A stretch of 64,000 nt of DNA from an uncultured beta proteobacterium (GCA_903876735.1 CAIRAW010000059.1:18767-82766), one strand, 5' to 3'. Numbered from the stretch's first letter, positions 13,357 through 22,941 are shown. Numbers and translations: made by a program. Notes: generated from the letters alone by a model not told the origin.

Positions 13357-14342
13357 ATGAAACCGCGGCGTGGAGCAAAGAGCTGACACTGGCGCTGCTG
13401 GCCGACATGCTGCGCGTGCGGCGCATGGAAGAAAAAGCGGCCGAGCTTTACGGGCAGCAAAAGATCCGCGGGTTTCTGCACCTCTACATCGGCGAGGAAG
13501 CCATCGCCGCCGGTGCCATGCGCGCCCTGCGACCCGAGGACAACGTGGTTGCGACCTACCGCGAGCATGGCCATGCGCTGCTGCGCGGCCTGGGCATGGA
13601 CGCCATCATGGCCGAGATGTACGGCAAGCAGCAGGGCTGCTCGCGCGGGCGTGGCGGCTCCATGCACCTGTTTGACCGGGAGCACCGTTTTTTTGGCGGC
13701 CAGGCCATCGTCGCTGCCGGTCTGCCGCTGGCCACCGGCCTGGCGCTGGCCGACAAGATGCAGGGGCGCGCCGGACTGACGGCCTGCTTCTTCGGCGAAG
13801 GGGCCGTCGCCGAGGGCGCGTTCCATGAAGCGATGAACCTGGCCGCGCTGTGGCAACTGCCGCTGCTGTTTTGCTGCGAGAACAACCGCTACGCCATGGG
13901 CACGGCGCTGGCGCTGTCACAGGCGCAGACTGATTTGTGCGTCAAGGCCGCGTCCTACGGCATGGCCAGCCTGCAGGTCGACGGCATGGATGTGGTGGCG
14001 GTGCACGAGGGGCTGAAGTCCGCGGCACAGCAGGTGCGCGACAAGGGACCAGTGTTCGTCGAACTGCAGACCTACCGCTTTCGCGCCCACTCCATGTTCG
14101 ACCCCGAGCTCTACCGCGACAAGCAGGAAGTCCAGGCCTGGAAGCAGCGCGGGCCGATCCACAATTTCAGCGCCTGCCTGAAGGCACAGGGCAGTTTGAC
14201 CGAGGACGAGTTCCTGGCGCTCGACTCGGCAGCGCAGGCCGAAGTCGACGCCGCCGTCGCCTTCGCCGAGGCCGGCAGTTGGGAGCCGGTCGAAGACTTG
14301 CTGCGCGACGTCACCACGCCAGTATCGATGGGGGGCGCCTGA
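13353..14342 (+). CDS. 2-oxo acid dehydrogenase E1 component, alpha subunit (pyruvate/acetoin type)
   Basis: 329 residues. The thiamine diphosphate-binding region begins near residue 146 ([17 protein letters not shown]) and ends with [11 protein letters not shown]; the usual GDG is GEG here. The YREHGHAL and GRGGSMH segments are typical of the alpha subunit of heterotetrameric E1 enzymes such as acetoin dehydrogenase AcoA or PdhA. Start and stop overlap neighbouring genes (ATGA on the left, TGATG on the right), so synthesis is coupled to the ligase and to E1 beta. Whether pyruvate, acetoin or a branched oxo acid is the substrate cannot be decided from sequence alone. Confidence 0.9.
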
Positions 14343-15331
14343 TGGGCCGGCGCATCAGCTACCGCGAGGCGCTGCGCGAAGCATTGCGGGAGGCGCTGCA
14401 GGCTGACCCGCGGGTCTTCCTGATGGGCGAAGATGTCGGACGCTACGGCGGCAGCTACGCCGTCTCCAAGGGTCTGCTCGATGAATTCGGTCCCGAGCGC
14501 ATCCGCGACACGCCGCTGTCCGAACTCGGCTTTGTCGGGGCCGGTATTGGCGCCGCGCTCGGCGGCATGCGCCCGATCGTCGAAGTCATGACCGTCAACT
14601 TCAGCCTGCTGGCGCTGGACCCCATCGTCAACAGTGCGGCCATGCTGCGCCACATGTCAGGCGGCCAGTTCTCGGTGCCGGTCGTGATCCGCATGGCCAG
14701 CGGCGCCGGGCGTCAGGTGGCGGCCCAGCATTCGAACAGTTTCGAGAGCTGGTACGCCCATGTGCCGGGCCTGCGCGTGCTCAGTCCGGCCACGGTGGAA
14801 GACGCGCGTGCCATGCTGGCGCCGGCGCTGGCCGACCCGGACCCGGTGCTGATCTTCGAGCACGCCCAGCTCTACAACCTGGAGCAGGAGCTGCCCGATA
14901 TCGAGCCGTTTTCGGTCGACATCCACAGCGCATGCGTGCGCCGCAGCGGCAGCGACATCAGCCTGATCACCTGCGGCGGTTGTCTGCCCAAGACCTTGCA
15001 GGCGGCCGAAGAACTGGCGGGCCTGGGCATCTCCGCTGAAGTGGTCGACCTGCGCGTGCTGCGCCCGCTTGACGACGCCACGCTGCTGGCCTCGGTGCGC
15101 AAGTGCCGCCGCGCGGTGGTCGTTATCGAGGCCTGGCGCTCGGGCAGCCTGGCGGCCGAAATCATGGCGCGCATTGCCGAGCAGGCCTTCTTTGAGCTCG
15201 ACGCCCCGCTGGCGCGCGTCTGCAGCGAGGAGGTGCCGATTCCTTATGCGCGCCACCTGGAAGAAGCGGCCTTGCCGCAGGTGGCAAAAATTGTGGCGGC
15301 GGCACAAGCCTTGCTGGGCCTCAAACCATGA
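14342..15331 (+). CDS. 2-oxo acid dehydrogenase E1 component, beta subunit
   Basis: 329 residues from the ATG at 14342; the same frame stays open for 135 codons upstream only as a shadow of the alpha gene. It begins [15 protein letters not shown] and contains [30 protein letters not shown] and the C-terminal transketolase domain ([27 protein letters not shown]). This is the normal beta partner of the preceding alpha subunit, forming the TPP-dependent decarboxylase. Four-base overlap with the E2 gene follows. Close to AcoB/PdhB in length and motif order. Confidence 0.91.
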   Translation: MGRRISYREALREALREALQADPRVFLMGEDVGRYGGSYAVSKGLLDEFGPERIRDTPLSELGFVGAGIGAALGGMRPIVEVMTVNFSLLALDPIVNSAAMLRHMSGGQFSVPVVIRMASGAGRQVAAQHSNSFESWYAHVPGLRVLSPATVEDARAMLAPALADPDPVLIFEHAQLYNLEQELPDIEPFSVDIHSACVRRSGSDISLITCGGCLPKTLQAAEELAGLGISAEVVDLRVLRPLDDATLLASVRKCRRAVVVIEAWRSGSLAAEIMARIAEQAFFELDAPLARVCSEEVPIPYARHLEEAALPQVAKIVAAAQALLGLKP

Positions 15332-16503
15332 TCGAATTCACCTTGCCCTCTTTGGGCGCTGACATGGACGAAGGCACGCTGCTGAGTTGGCAGGTCAAGC
15401 CCGGCGACAGCGTCAAGCGCGGCCAGGTGGTGGCGGTGGTTGACACCTCGAAAGCGGCGGTCGACGTCGAAATCTGGCAGGACGGCGTGGTGGCCGAGCT
15501 CAAGGTGGCCCCGGGCGAAAAGGTGCCGGTGGGCACTGTGCTGGCCACCTTGCACGCACCCGGTGAAACGACAACATCAACGCCTGCTGCACCGACACCG
15601 GCGAGCAGTCCAGCGCAGCGCCATCCGGTCTCGCCGCTGGCGCGCAAACGGGCACGCGAACTCGGCATCGATCCGGACACGCTGCGCGGCAGCGGCGCGC
15701 AGGGCTCGGTCACGCTGGCCGACATCGAAGCTGCGGCAAAAGCGTCACCAGCGCCTGAAGTGGTGGCGCCCGGCGCGCCTGCGGCCTCGGACGCAATCGC
15801 GCGCCAGAAGGAAATGCGCCGCGCAATTGCGGCCGCGATGAGTCGCTCCAAACGCGAGATTCCGCACTATTACCTGAGCGAAACCATCCCCATGGGAACG
15901 GCTCTGGCCTGGCTGCAGCAACGCAATCGGAATCTGCCGATCACCGAACGCATCCTGCCGGCCGCGCTGCTGCTCAAGGCGGTGGCGCTGGCGCTGCAGC
16001 GCACACCGCAGCTCAACGGTTTTTTCCGCGACGGCGTCTTTGTTCCGGCCAGCAGCGTGCATGCGGGCGTGGCGATTTCGCTGCGCGGCGGCGGCCTGGT
16101 GGCGCCTGCCATCCACGCCGTCGAGACGCTGACGCTGAACCAGTTGATGGCCGCGCTGGGCGATCTGGTCAAACGCGCGCGCGCCGGTTCGCTGCGCAGC
16201 TCGGAAATGTCGGACCCGAGCATCACCGTCACGAATCTGGGCGACCAGAGTGCGCAAACGGTGTTCGGCGTGATCTACCCGCCGCAGGTGGCACTGGTCG
16301 GCTTTGGCGCCATCGCCGAGCGGCCCTGGGTTGAAGCCGGCGCCTTGTGTGCCGCGCCGCTGCTCACGGCCACGCTGGCAGCAGACCACCGGGTCTCGGA
16401 CGGGCACCAGGGTGCGCTGTTTCTGGTCGAGCTGCGCGAGCGTCTGCAGCAGCCACAAGCCCTGGCCGACGCCTGCGCCACGTCCACCCTGACACAGGAG
16501 TAG
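15328..16503 (+). CDS. Dihydrolipoamide acyltransferase (E2)
   Basis: 391 residues. One lipoyl domain at the N-terminus with the lipoylated Lys42 in [10 protein letters not shown], an Ala/Pro/Thr-rich linker, a peripheral subunit-binding domain ([20 protein letters not shown]), a second linker, and the catalytic core ending in [11 protein letters not shown] with active His354 and Asp358. It would transfer the acyl group from E1 to CoA. One lipoyl domain and ~390 residues match acetoin/pyruvate-type E2 of simple bacterial complexes. No E3 (lipoamide dehydrogenase) gene is in the cluster, so E3 must come from elsewhere in the genome. The start overlaps E1 beta by four bases. Confidence 0.91.
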   Translation: MIEFTLPSLGADMDEGTLLSWQVKPGDSVKRGQVVAVVDTSKAAVDVEIWQDGVVAELKVAPGEKVPVGTVLATLHAPGETTTSTPAAPTPASSPAQRHPVSPLARKRARELGIDPDTLRGSGAQGSVTLADIEAAAKASPAPEVVAPGAPAASDAIARQKEMRRAIAAAMSRSKREIPHYYLSETIPMGTALAWLQQRNRNLPITERILPAALLLKAVALALQRTPQLNGFFRDGVFVPASSVHAGVAISLRGGGLVAPAIHAVETLTLNQLMAALGDLVKRARAGSLRSSEMSDPSITVTNLGDQSAQTVFGVIYPPQVALVGFGAIAERPWVEAGALCAAPLLTATLAADHRVSDGHQGALFLVELRERLQQPQALADACATSTLTQE

Positions 16504-16507
16504 GCCC

Positions 16508-16759
16508 ATGAAACCTGACAAAAAAGCGCTGATCCAGGAGGCGGTGACCCTGCTCAAGGCGATCGCGCCCGAAATCGATGCCGACACCCTCGCGCCCGAG
16601 CGGCCGCTACGCGAGCAAGTCGATCTCGATTCCATGGACTGGCTCAATTTTCTGATCAGCCTGCACCAGCGTTTCCAGGTCGAGATTGCGGAATCGGACT
16701 ACGCCCAGCTGCGTTCGCTGAACAACGTGGCAGACTACCTGTCAGCCAGGCTGCCCTAG
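16508..16759 (+). CDS. Stand-alone acyl carrier protein
   Basis: 83 residues, with the phosphopantetheine attachment site Ser42 in VDLDSMDWLNF and the four-helix acidic layout of the family. It follows the E2 gene by four bases and is preceded by a TAGGCCC spacer rather than a strong ribosome binding site, so it is probably coupled to E2. It is not beside fab genes, so it is not the housekeeping AcpP. An ACP at the end of an E1-E2 cluster is unexpected; acceptance of an acyl group from the complex or a role in lipoate supply are two untested ideas. Confidence 0.85.
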   Translation: MKPDKKALIQEAVTLLKAIAPEIDADTLAPERPLREQVDLDSMDWLNFLISLHQRFQVEIAESDYAQLRSLNNVADYLSARLP

Positions 16760-16803
16760 GCGGTCTGCAAACCGGCATTGCAATATGTGCCAAGGGAGTC
16801 CGC

Positions 16804-17406
16804 ATGAACAAGAAGATCCGCGATCTGCTCGACCAGATCGCCGCGCTGGAAAATGACTTGCGCGCCACCGTGCAGGAGCAGGAGGCCAATGCGCTGTTTG
16901 AGATCCGGGGCAAGCGCATCGAGTTCGAGACCTCGGTGCGCGACGCGCATCAGCGCCTCAAGCAGGGCTTTTTCCGCTGGCTGGTGACGAACCGGCCGCA
17001 AAACCTGATCACCGGCCCGATCATCTACAGCATGATTGTTCCGCTGCTGCTGCTTGACCTGTGCGTGAGCTTTTACCAGGCCACTTGCTTCCCGATTTAC
17101 GGCATCAGCAAGGTGCGCCGCGGCGACTACATTGTGTTTGACCGTCAGCAGCTCAGCTACCTCAATTTCATTGAAAAGTTTCATTGCACCTACTGCGCCT
17201 ACGGCAACGGCCTGATCGCTTATGTGAGCGAGATCGTCGGGCGCACCGAGGAATATTTCTGTCCGATCAAGCACGCGCGCAAAGTGCTGGGCAATCATTC
17301 GCGCTATGCGCGTTTCATGGGTTACGGCGAGGCCGCCGACTACCACGCCAAACTCGAGGAGTACCGCGTCGCTCTGGGCCAGTTGCCGCCAAAACGGGAG
17401 CCGTGA
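16804..17406 (+). CDS. Conserved unknown protein: coiled coil, one membrane segment, CxxC motif
   Basis: 200 residues, family not recognised. Residues 1-60 are charged and predicted to form a coiled coil (KIRDLLDQIAALENDL). A hydrophobic stretch about 70-95 (GPIIYSMIVPLLLLDLCVSF) looks like a membrane or hairpin segment. The second half has FHCTYCAYGNG, a YIVFDRQQL segment and FCPIKHAR: the Cys pair plus a later Cys and His could bind a metal or form a redox pair. AAGGGAGTC gives a good ribosome binding site. It sits 44 bases after the ACP gene in the same direction, so it is probably the last gene of the low-oxygen/stress run. A function should not be assigned. Confidence 0.8.
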   Translation: MNKKIRDLLDQIAALENDLRATVQEQEANALFEIRGKRIEFETSVRDAHQRLKQGFFRWLVTNRPQNLITGPIIYSMIVPLLLLDLCVSFYQATCFPIYGISKVRRGDYIVFDRQQLSYLNFIEKFHCTYCAYGNGLIAYVSEIVGRTEEYFCPIKHARKVLGNHSRYARFMGYGEAADYHAKLEEYRVALGQLPPKREP

Positions 17407-17444
17407 AATTGAAAGCGGCCGAGTTGGACGATGCCGGCGCTGCG

Positions 17445-17945
17445 CTACTTGGCGGGAAACGTCGCCCGCACCATACGGCCGGCTGAAAGCTGGCACTCGC
17501 CCTCACCGCCGCCCGCCATGCCATGCGCCGGCTCAACCAGATGAAAACGGCAACGCATGCGCTGCTGGTCGGGTGCTTCCAGCGTCGCCACCACCTTGCC
17601 CGAGTAATGGGTGATGAACTGGGTGGTTGGATAGGGCGCGCCGATATGGCCACCCCAGTACGGCCAGTCGTACCAGCCCGAACGCCAGTGCGTCCACAGC
17701 GGGTTGAGCATGTCGGCGCGCGTCTGTTGCGTGATCTGGAAGAAGCGCCCGGCAAAGGTCTGGCCGGGCAGCACCGCCTGCATGCTGCCGCTGATGCCGC
17801 CGTCGGTGCTCTTCCAGCTAAAGCTCACCGCTTCATCGCTGACGCCCGCAGCGCTCAGCTGACCGCCGCCAATGCCGGTGGTGGTGCAAGCGGTCAGAGC
17901 CGCCAAAGGCAACAACAAGACCGCCAACCACTTTGCGCTTTTCAT
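17445..17945 (-). CDS. Small Trp-rich lipoprotein of unknown function
   Basis: 166 residues from the ATG at 17945, which is preceded by AGGAG seven bases away; the frame upstream is not coding. The N-terminus (MKSAKWLAVLLLPLAALTAC) is a lipoprotein signal peptide with lipidated Cys20. The mature part has a WxxWxxxWYDWPYWGG-like aromatic cluster and a conserved-looking beta-rich core (FRFHL, GEGECQLS). The position two residue after the Cys are Thr, so outer-membrane sorting is likely by the +2 rule (inference). No enzyme motif is visible. It converges on the unknown CxxC gene with a 38-base gap and is followed upstream by a LysR gene in the same direction. Confidence 0.82.
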   Translation of the reverse strand: MKSAKWLAVLLLPLAALTACTTTGIGGGQLSAAGVSDEAVSFSWKSTDGGISGSMQAVLPGQTFAGRFFQITQQTRADMLNPLWTHWRSGWYDWPYWGGHIGAPYPTTQFITHYSGKVVATLEAPDQQRMRCRFHLVEPAHGMAGGGEGECQLSAGRMVRATFPAK

Positions 17946-18067
17946 TTTGTACTCCTGAATGAACTCCTGACCATCGGCGTGACAAGCACCACACGACTGT
18001 CCATTGGCCATTCTAGGAACAAGCGCTGCGGGGAGCTTTGCGCAAGCGCAAGCCCATTGCGAAGCGG

Positions 18068-19015
18068 TCAAGCCGGCGCGCTGGCCGCATGCACCTGCAG
18101 CAGACAATCCTGAAAAGCGCGGCTAGCGCGTGAGGGCTGCGGCGCGCGCCGCACAATGCAGAAAAAACTGCAGACATAACGAAACAATTCCGGCTTGACG
18201 GCACGCATCTGGCCGGCGCTGACAAAGACCTGCGCGTAATGGTCGGGCAGAAAACCGAGGTACTTGCCTGACAGGATCAAGGTCGCGATCGACTCCTGGT
18301 CGTAACCGGTGGCCTTGCGCGTGAGCCGCATCTGCTGGCTGATTTCCATGTTCGGCGAGTGGTAACCGAGGCCGGCAAAGTCGTGCGCGCGCAAGCCATC
18401 CCAATCGGCCGGTTCGGGTACCGCCCGATCGGCCTGAAACAGCGCATGCTGCGCGCCGCAGTACAAGTACATGGTTTCGGTGAACAACTCGTCGTAGGAC
18501 AGGGTGTCGGAACTGCGGTGTCCGGGGATCACGCCAACCTGGAACTGGCCGTCGAGCACGCCGCGCTCGATTGCGTTCAGCGGTGCGACGTGCAGGTGCA
18601 GGCTGACTTCCGGCGCCAGTTCAGAAAAGCGCGCGATGGCGGCACCGATGTGGGCCGCCGGGTTGCTGGCGGTTTTGTCGAAAACCGCGATATTGAGCTG
18701 CCCGCCCATGCGGCGGTGGATCTCGTCAACGCTGCTGCGAAAGGCGTCGGCTCCGGCCAGCAGGCGCAGGGTCTCGGCGTAAATCTGCTCACCCTCGCTG
18801 GTCAGCGCGAAACCGGCGCGGCCACGCCGGCACAGGCTAAGGCCGAGTCGCGTTTCCAGGTCCTTGATATGACGGCTGATGGTCGAGGTGCCAATATTGA
18901 GCTCGAGTTCGGCCGCCGCCATGCCGCCGCACTCGACCACGCTCTTGAAGACGCGCAGCAGGCGGATGTCCATGTCGCTCAACTGACCCAGGGAAGCGCG
19001 GCTTTTTACTTGCAT
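18068..19015 (-). CDS. LysR-type regulator, divergent from the transaminase operon
   Basis: 315 residues if translation starts at 19015; an ATG at 18973 giving MDIRLLRVFKSV is equally plausible and is the commoner LysR start. The winged helix-turn-helix is at the N-terminus (AAAELELNIGTSTISRHIKDLETRLG), followed by the inducer-binding domain (GQLNIAVFDKTASNP and so on). It is divergently transcribed from the omega-amino acid transaminase gene with only 90 bases between, containing a CTTATA-N4-TATAAG dyad. The classical arrangement suggests it controls the transaminase/dehydrogenase pair and its own gene. The inducer is unknown, possibly beta-alanine or a semialdehyde. Confidence 0.9.
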   Translation of the reverse strand: MQVKSRASLGQLSDMDIRLLRVFKSVVECGGMAAAELELNIGTSTISRHIKDLETRLGLSLCRRGRAGFALTSEGEQIYAETLRLLAGADAFRSSVDEIHRRMGGQLNIAVFDKTASNPAAHIGAAIARFSELAPEVSLHLHVAPLNAIERGVLDGQFQVGVIPGHRSSDTLSYDELFTETMYLYCGAQHALFQADRAVPEPADWDGLRAHDFAGLGYHSPNMEISQQMRLTRKATGYDQESIATLILSGKYLGFLPDHYAQVFVSAGQMRAVKPELFRYVCSFFCIVRRAPQPSRASRAFQDCLLQVHAASAPA

Positions 19016-19038
19016 AGATTGGCAACCAAATAGTGATA

Positions 19039-19054
19039 CTTATACATTTATAAG
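19039..19054. promoter_or_regulatory. Dyad in divergent LysR/transaminase promoter, possible LysR operator
   Basis: A perfect inverted repeat CTTATA-CATT-TATAAG lies in the 90-base gap between the LysR and transaminase genes, within an AT-rich patch unlike the surrounding GC-rich DNA. LysR proteins usually bind dyads of the T-N11-A type at such places. The position (about 50-65 bases upstream of the transaminase ATG) also overlaps where the promoter must be, so it may be promoter and operator at once. Evidence is pattern only. Confidence 0.4.
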
Positions 19055-19105
19055 AGTAACAGACTGGCCCAGAATCGCCTATTCTTTTCCCCCTCTGGAG
19101 ACACC

Positions 19106-20455
19106 ATGGACATGAACGACGCCCAGCACCTGGACACATCCCGCACCGACGCCGCCTGGCTGGACGCGCACTGGATGCCTTTCACCGCCAACCGCCAGTT
19201 CAAGGCGGCGCCGCGCATGATGGTCAGCGCCAAGGGCTGCTACTACACCGACAACCAGGGCAAGCAGATTTTTGACGGCCTGTCGGGTCTGTGGTGCTGC
19301 GGTCTGGGCCATGGTCGCACCGAGATCACCGAAGCGGCGACGCGCCAGATGGCCACGCTCGACTACTCGCCGGCCTTCCAGTTCGGGCACCCGCTGTCAT
19401 TCGCGCTGGCCAACAAACTCAAGGAGCTGACACCGACCGGGCTCGACTATGTGTTCTTCACCGGCTCGGGTTCCGAATCCGCCGACACCTCGCTCAAGAT
19501 GGCACGCGCCTACTGGCGCGCCAAGGGCCAGGCCAGCAAAACGCGCCTGATCGGGCGCGAAAAAGGCTACCACGGGGTCAACTTCGGCGGCATCTCAGTC
19601 GGCGGCATCCTGGGCAACCGCAAGACCTTCGGCCAGGGCATCGAGGCCGATCACCTGCCGCACACACAACTGCCGGGCAGCGTCTTTTCGCGCGGCATGC
19701 CCGAAAAAGGCGCCGAGCTGGCAGATGAATTGCTCAGACTGATTGCGCTGCACGACGCCAGCAACATCGCCGCCGTGATCGTCGAGCCGTTCTCGGGTTC
19801 GGCCGGCGTCATCATCCCGCCCAAGGGTTACCTGCAACGCCTGCGTGACATCTGCACAGCCAACAACATCCTGCTGATTTTTGACGAAGTGACCACCGGT
19901 TTTGGCCGAGCCGGCGCCTACACCGGCGCCGAGGCCTTCGGCGTGACGCCCGACATCATGAACATCGCCAAGCAGATCACCAACGGCGCGCAGCCCATGG
20001 GTGCGGTGTTGGCCAAGAAGGAGATCTACGACACCTTCATGGAACAGGGAGGTCCCGACTACATGCTCGAATTCGCGCACGGCTACACCTACTCGGCACA
20101 CCCGGTTCCCTGCGCCGTCGGGCTGGCCACGCTGGACCTGCTGGTCAGGGAAAACATGGTGGACAAGGTCAAGGCGCTGGCGCCGTATTTCGAGAACGCC
20201 GTGCACAGCTTGAAGGGCGCCAAGAACGTGGCCGACATCCGCAACTTCGGTCTGGCCGCTGGCCTGACCATCGCCGCCCTGCCCGGTGAGCCGGCACGCC
20301 GGCCCTACGAGATTGCCATGGCGATGCTCAAAAAAGGCTTTTATGTGCGCTACGGCGGCGATACCATCCAGCTCGCGCCGCCCTTCATCACGACGCCAGC
20401 CCAGATCGACAGCCTGGTCAACGCGCTGGGCGAGTGCATCAACCAAACCGCTTGA
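19106..20455 (+). CDS. Omega-amino acid:pyruvate aminotransferase (beta-alanine type)
   Basis: 449 residues, PLP-dependent class III aminotransferase. The PLP-binding Asp260 (FDEVTTGFGR) and Schiff-base Lys289 (NIAKQITNGAQPMG) are intact, and LSGLWCCGLGHGR plus AYWRAKGQ match the beta-alanine:pyruvate transaminase subgroup. It moves an amino group from an omega-amino acid such as beta-alanine to pyruvate, yielding a semialdehyde and L-alanine. The start follows CTCTGGAGACACC, a good ribosome binding site. The next gene, 11 bases downstream, encodes the dehydrogenase that would consume malonate semialdehyde, and an alanine dehydrogenase at 23627 could recycle the alanine. Confidence 0.92.
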   Translation: MDMNDAQHLDTSRTDAAWLDAHWMPFTANRQFKAAPRMMVSAKGCYYTDNQGKQIFDGLSGLWCCGLGHGRTEITEAATRQMATLDYSPAFQFGHPLSFALANKLKELTPTGLDYVFFTGSGSESADTSLKMARAYWRAKGQASKTRLIGREKGYHGVNFGGISVGGILGNRKTFGQGIEADHLPHTQLPGSVFSRGMPEKGAELADELLRLIALHDASNIAAVIVEPFSGSAGVIIPPKGYLQRLRDICTANNILLIFDEVTTGFGRAGAYTGAEAFGVTPDIMNIAKQITNGAQPMGAVLAKKEIYDTFMEQGGPDYMLEFAHGYTYSAHPVPCAVGLATLDLLVRENMVDKVKALAPYFENAVHSLKGAKNVADIRNFGLAAGLTIAALPGEPARRPYEIAMAMLKKGFYVRYGGDTIQLAPPFITTPAQIDSLVNALGECINQTA

Positions 20456-20466
20456 ACGAATACACC

Positions 20467-21972
20467 ATGCAAAACCTTCCCCTGATTCAACACCTGATCG
20501 ACGGCCAACTGGTAGCGGGTGGCAGCCGCTCGCAGGACGTCTTCAACCCGGCCACCGGCAAGGCGGAAAAGCGCGTGCTGCTGGCCGACAAGCTGACGGT
20601 CGAGCAGGCCATCGCCTCGGCCCAGGCCGCCTACCCGGCCTGGCGCGCGACACCGCCGCTCAAGCGTGCGCGCGTGATGAGCAAACTGAAAACTTTGCTC
20701 GAGGACAACGCCGACCAGATCTGCGCCCTGGTCACGGCCGAACACGGCAAGGTGCTGAGCGACTCCCTGGGCGAATTGCAGCGTGGCATCGAAAACGTCG
20801 AGTACGCGAGCTACGCGCCCGAGTTGCTCAAGGGCGAGCACAGCCGCAACGTCGGCCCCGGCATGGACTCGTGGAGCGAGTTCCAGGCGCTCGGCGTCAC
20901 CGCCGGCATCACGCCTTTCAACTTCCCCGTCATGGTGCCGCTGTGGATGTGGCCGATGGCCGTGGCCTGCGGCAACACCTTCATCCTCAAACCGTCCGAG
21001 CGCGACCCCAGCAGCGCCCTGCTGGTGGCCGAACTGGCGCTGCAGGCCGGTCTGCCGCCGGGCGTTCTCAACGTGGTGCACGGCGACAAGGAAGCCGTGG
21101 ACACGCTGCTGACCGACAAACGCGTTCAGGCCATCAGCTTTGTCGGCTCGACGCCGATTGCCGAGTACATCTACGCCACCGGCTGTGCCCACGGCAAGCG
21201 CGTGCAGGCACTCGGCGGCGCCAAGAACCACGCGGTGGTGATGCCAGACGCTGACGTACCCAATGCGGTCAGCGCCTTGATGGGCGCGGCCTACGGCTCC
21301 TGCGGTGAGCGCTGCATGGCGATCCCGCTGGTCGTCGCCATCGGCGACGCGACCGCCGACGCCGTGGTGGCGGGCCTGAAAGTCGAGATTGCCAAGATGA
21401 AAGTCGGCCCCGGTACCGATTCAAGCAACGACATGGGGCCGCTGGTGACGCAGGCACACTTCGACAAGGTCAAGGGTTTTGTCGATCAGGGCGTGGCCGA
21501 GGGCGCAACCCTGGTGGTCGACGGCCGCGGCGTCAAGGTGGCTGGCCATGAAGGCGGCTACTTCCTGGGCGCCTGCCTGTTCGATCACGTCAAGCCCGGC
21601 ATGACGATTTACCAGGAAGAGATCTTTGGCCCGGTGCTGGGCGTGATGCGGGTCGCAACGCTGGGCGAAGCGATGGACCTGATCAACGCCCATGAGTACG
21701 GCAACGGCACCTGCATCTTCACGCGCGACGGCGAAGCGGCGCGCTATTTCAGCGACCACATTCTGGTCGGCATGGTCGGCATCAACGTGCCGCTGCCGGT
21801 ACCGGTGGCCTACCACTCGTTTGGTGGCTGGAAGCGCTCGCTGTTTGGCGACCTGCACGCCTACGGACCCGATGCCGTGCGTTTTTACACCAAGCGCAAG
21901 ACCATCACGCAGCGTTGGCCATCGGCCGGCGTGCGCGAAGGCGCGGTCTTCAGCTTCCCGACGAATCGCTGA
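20467..21972 (+). CDS. mmsA: CoA-acylating methylmalonate/malonate-semialdehyde dehydrogenase
   Basis: 501 residues from the ATG at 20467; an upstream in-frame start would overlap the transaminase. It is an aldehyde dehydrogenase superfamily member with ITPFNFPVMVPLWMWP, the NAD-binding LKPSERDPS and the catalytic Cys283 in GERCMAIP. The MmsA subgroup uses CoA rather than water, converting methylmalonate or malonate semialdehyde to propionyl- or acetyl-CoA with CO2 release. Pairing with an omega-amino acid transaminase points to beta-alanine degradation here, though valine or inositol breakdown use the same family. No strong Shine-Dalgarno precedes it, so it is probably coupled to the upstream gene. 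Confidence 0.92.
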   Translation: MQNLPLIQHLIDGQLVAGGSRSQDVFNPATGKAEKRVLLADKLTVEQAIASAQAAYPAWRATPPLKRARVMSKLKTLLEDNADQICALVTAEHGKVLSDSLGELQRGIENVEYASYAPELLKGEHSRNVGPGMDSWSEFQALGVTAGITPFNFPVMVPLWMWPMAVACGNTFILKPSERDPSSALLVAELALQAGLPPGVLNVVHGDKEAVDTLLTDKRVQAISFVGSTPIAEYIYATGCAHGKRVQALGGAKNHAVVMPDADVPNAVSALMGAAYGSCGERCMAIPLVVAIGDATADAVVAGLKVEIAKMKVGPGTDSSNDMGPLVTQAHFDKVKGFVDQGVAEGATLVVDGRGVKVAGHEGGYFLGACLFDHVKPGMTIYQEEIFGPVLGVMRVATLGEAMDLINAHEYGNGTCIFTRDGEAARYFSDHILVGMVGINVPLPVPVAYHSFGGWKRSLFGDLHAYGPDAVRFYTKRKTITQRWPSAGVREGAVFSFPTNR

Positions 21973-21981
21973 AGCCGGACT

Positions 21982-22941
21982 TCAGCGTCGGCTTTCTTCC
22001 GCCCTGGCTTCTTCCAGCAGCCAGTGGCGCAAGGCTTCTACGGCGGGTCGGTTGGCGATGGCTTCGGGCGTCACGATGTAATAAGCGTATTGCTGCTCCA
22101 GCACGATGTCGAAGGGTGCAAGCAGCCGGCCCTCGGCGAGCGCCGTTGCCACCAGCGGCTTGGACGCCAGCGCGATGCCAAGCCCGTCCACCGCCGCAAC
22201 GAAGGCCAAGCCTGAATCGCTGAAATGCGGGCCGGCGTTGCTGTCAATGCCGGTCACACCGGCCAGCCTGAGCCATTCGGCCCAACTCGGGCGGGCCCGC
22301 TCGTTGGCGATCGAATCGTCGTGCAGCAAAACATGGTTCCTCAGATCGGCCGGCTCGCGCAAGCGCGTCGCGGACTGCAGCAGTTTCGGGCTGCATACCG
22401 CGATGTAGTCGGAACCAAACATGCGGTCGACGCGGTAGCCGGGATAGGCCCCGGAGCCGAAGCGGATGACCACCTGCGAGTCACCCTCGCGCAAGTCAAC
22501 GCTGTCAAACACGGGCGCCGCAACGGCCTGTTCTACGTCAATCGTGTCGCGCGAGCGGATGATGTGCAGGTTCAGGCCCGGCTGGGTCAGCGTGAAGCGG
22601 CGCAGGCGCGGCACCAGCCAGCGCGTTGCAAAAGACGACGGGGCGACCACCAGCAGACGTCCACCGCCAGCGTGCTCATGGGCGTTTTCGACGGCGACGG
22701 CAAAGCATTCCAGCCCCTCGCGCACCTTGGGCAGCATGGCAAGCCCCTGGGCGGTCAGTTCGAGCGCGCGCGGCAGACGACGAAACAGTGGCAGATCCAG
22801 AAATTCCTCGAGCGACTTGATCTGATGGCTCACGGCGGTCGGCGTCACCGACAGTTCGCCCGCTGCCTTCTTGAAGCTGAGGTGGCGAGCAGCTGCTTCG
22901 AAGGCACGCAAGGCGTTCAAGGGCGGCAGGCGGTAGGACAT
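21982..22941 (-). CDS. LysR-type regulator, GcvA-like
   Basis: 319 residues. The N-terminus (MSYRLPPLNALRAFEAAARHLSFKKAAGELSVT) and the HTH (TPTAVSHQIKSLEEFLDLPLFRR) are the hallmarks of the GcvA branch of LysR proteins. The effector-binding half follows. It converges on mmsA with a nine-base gap and is divergent from two small genes and alanine dehydrogenase on its other side. Its target could be the small genes, ald, or the adjacent amino acid operon; the position does not decide. A GATGC-A-GCATC dyad is at 22988-22998 in its upstream region. Confidence 0.9.
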   Translation of the reverse strand: MSYRLPPLNALRAFEAAARHLSFKKAAGELSVTPTAVSHQIKSLEEFLDLPLFRRLPRALELTAQGLAMLPKVREGLECFAVAVENAHEHAGGGRLLVVAPSSFATRWLVPRLRRFTLTQPGLNLHIIRSRDTIDVEQAVAAPVFDSVDLREGDSQVVIRFGSGAYPGYRVDRMFGSDYIAVCSPKLLQSATRLREPADLRNHVLLHDDSIANERARPSWAEWLRLAGVTGIDSNAGPHFSDSGLAFVAAVDGLGIALASKPLVATALAEGRLLAPFDIVLEQQYAYYIVTPEAIANRPAVEALRHWLLEEARAEESRR

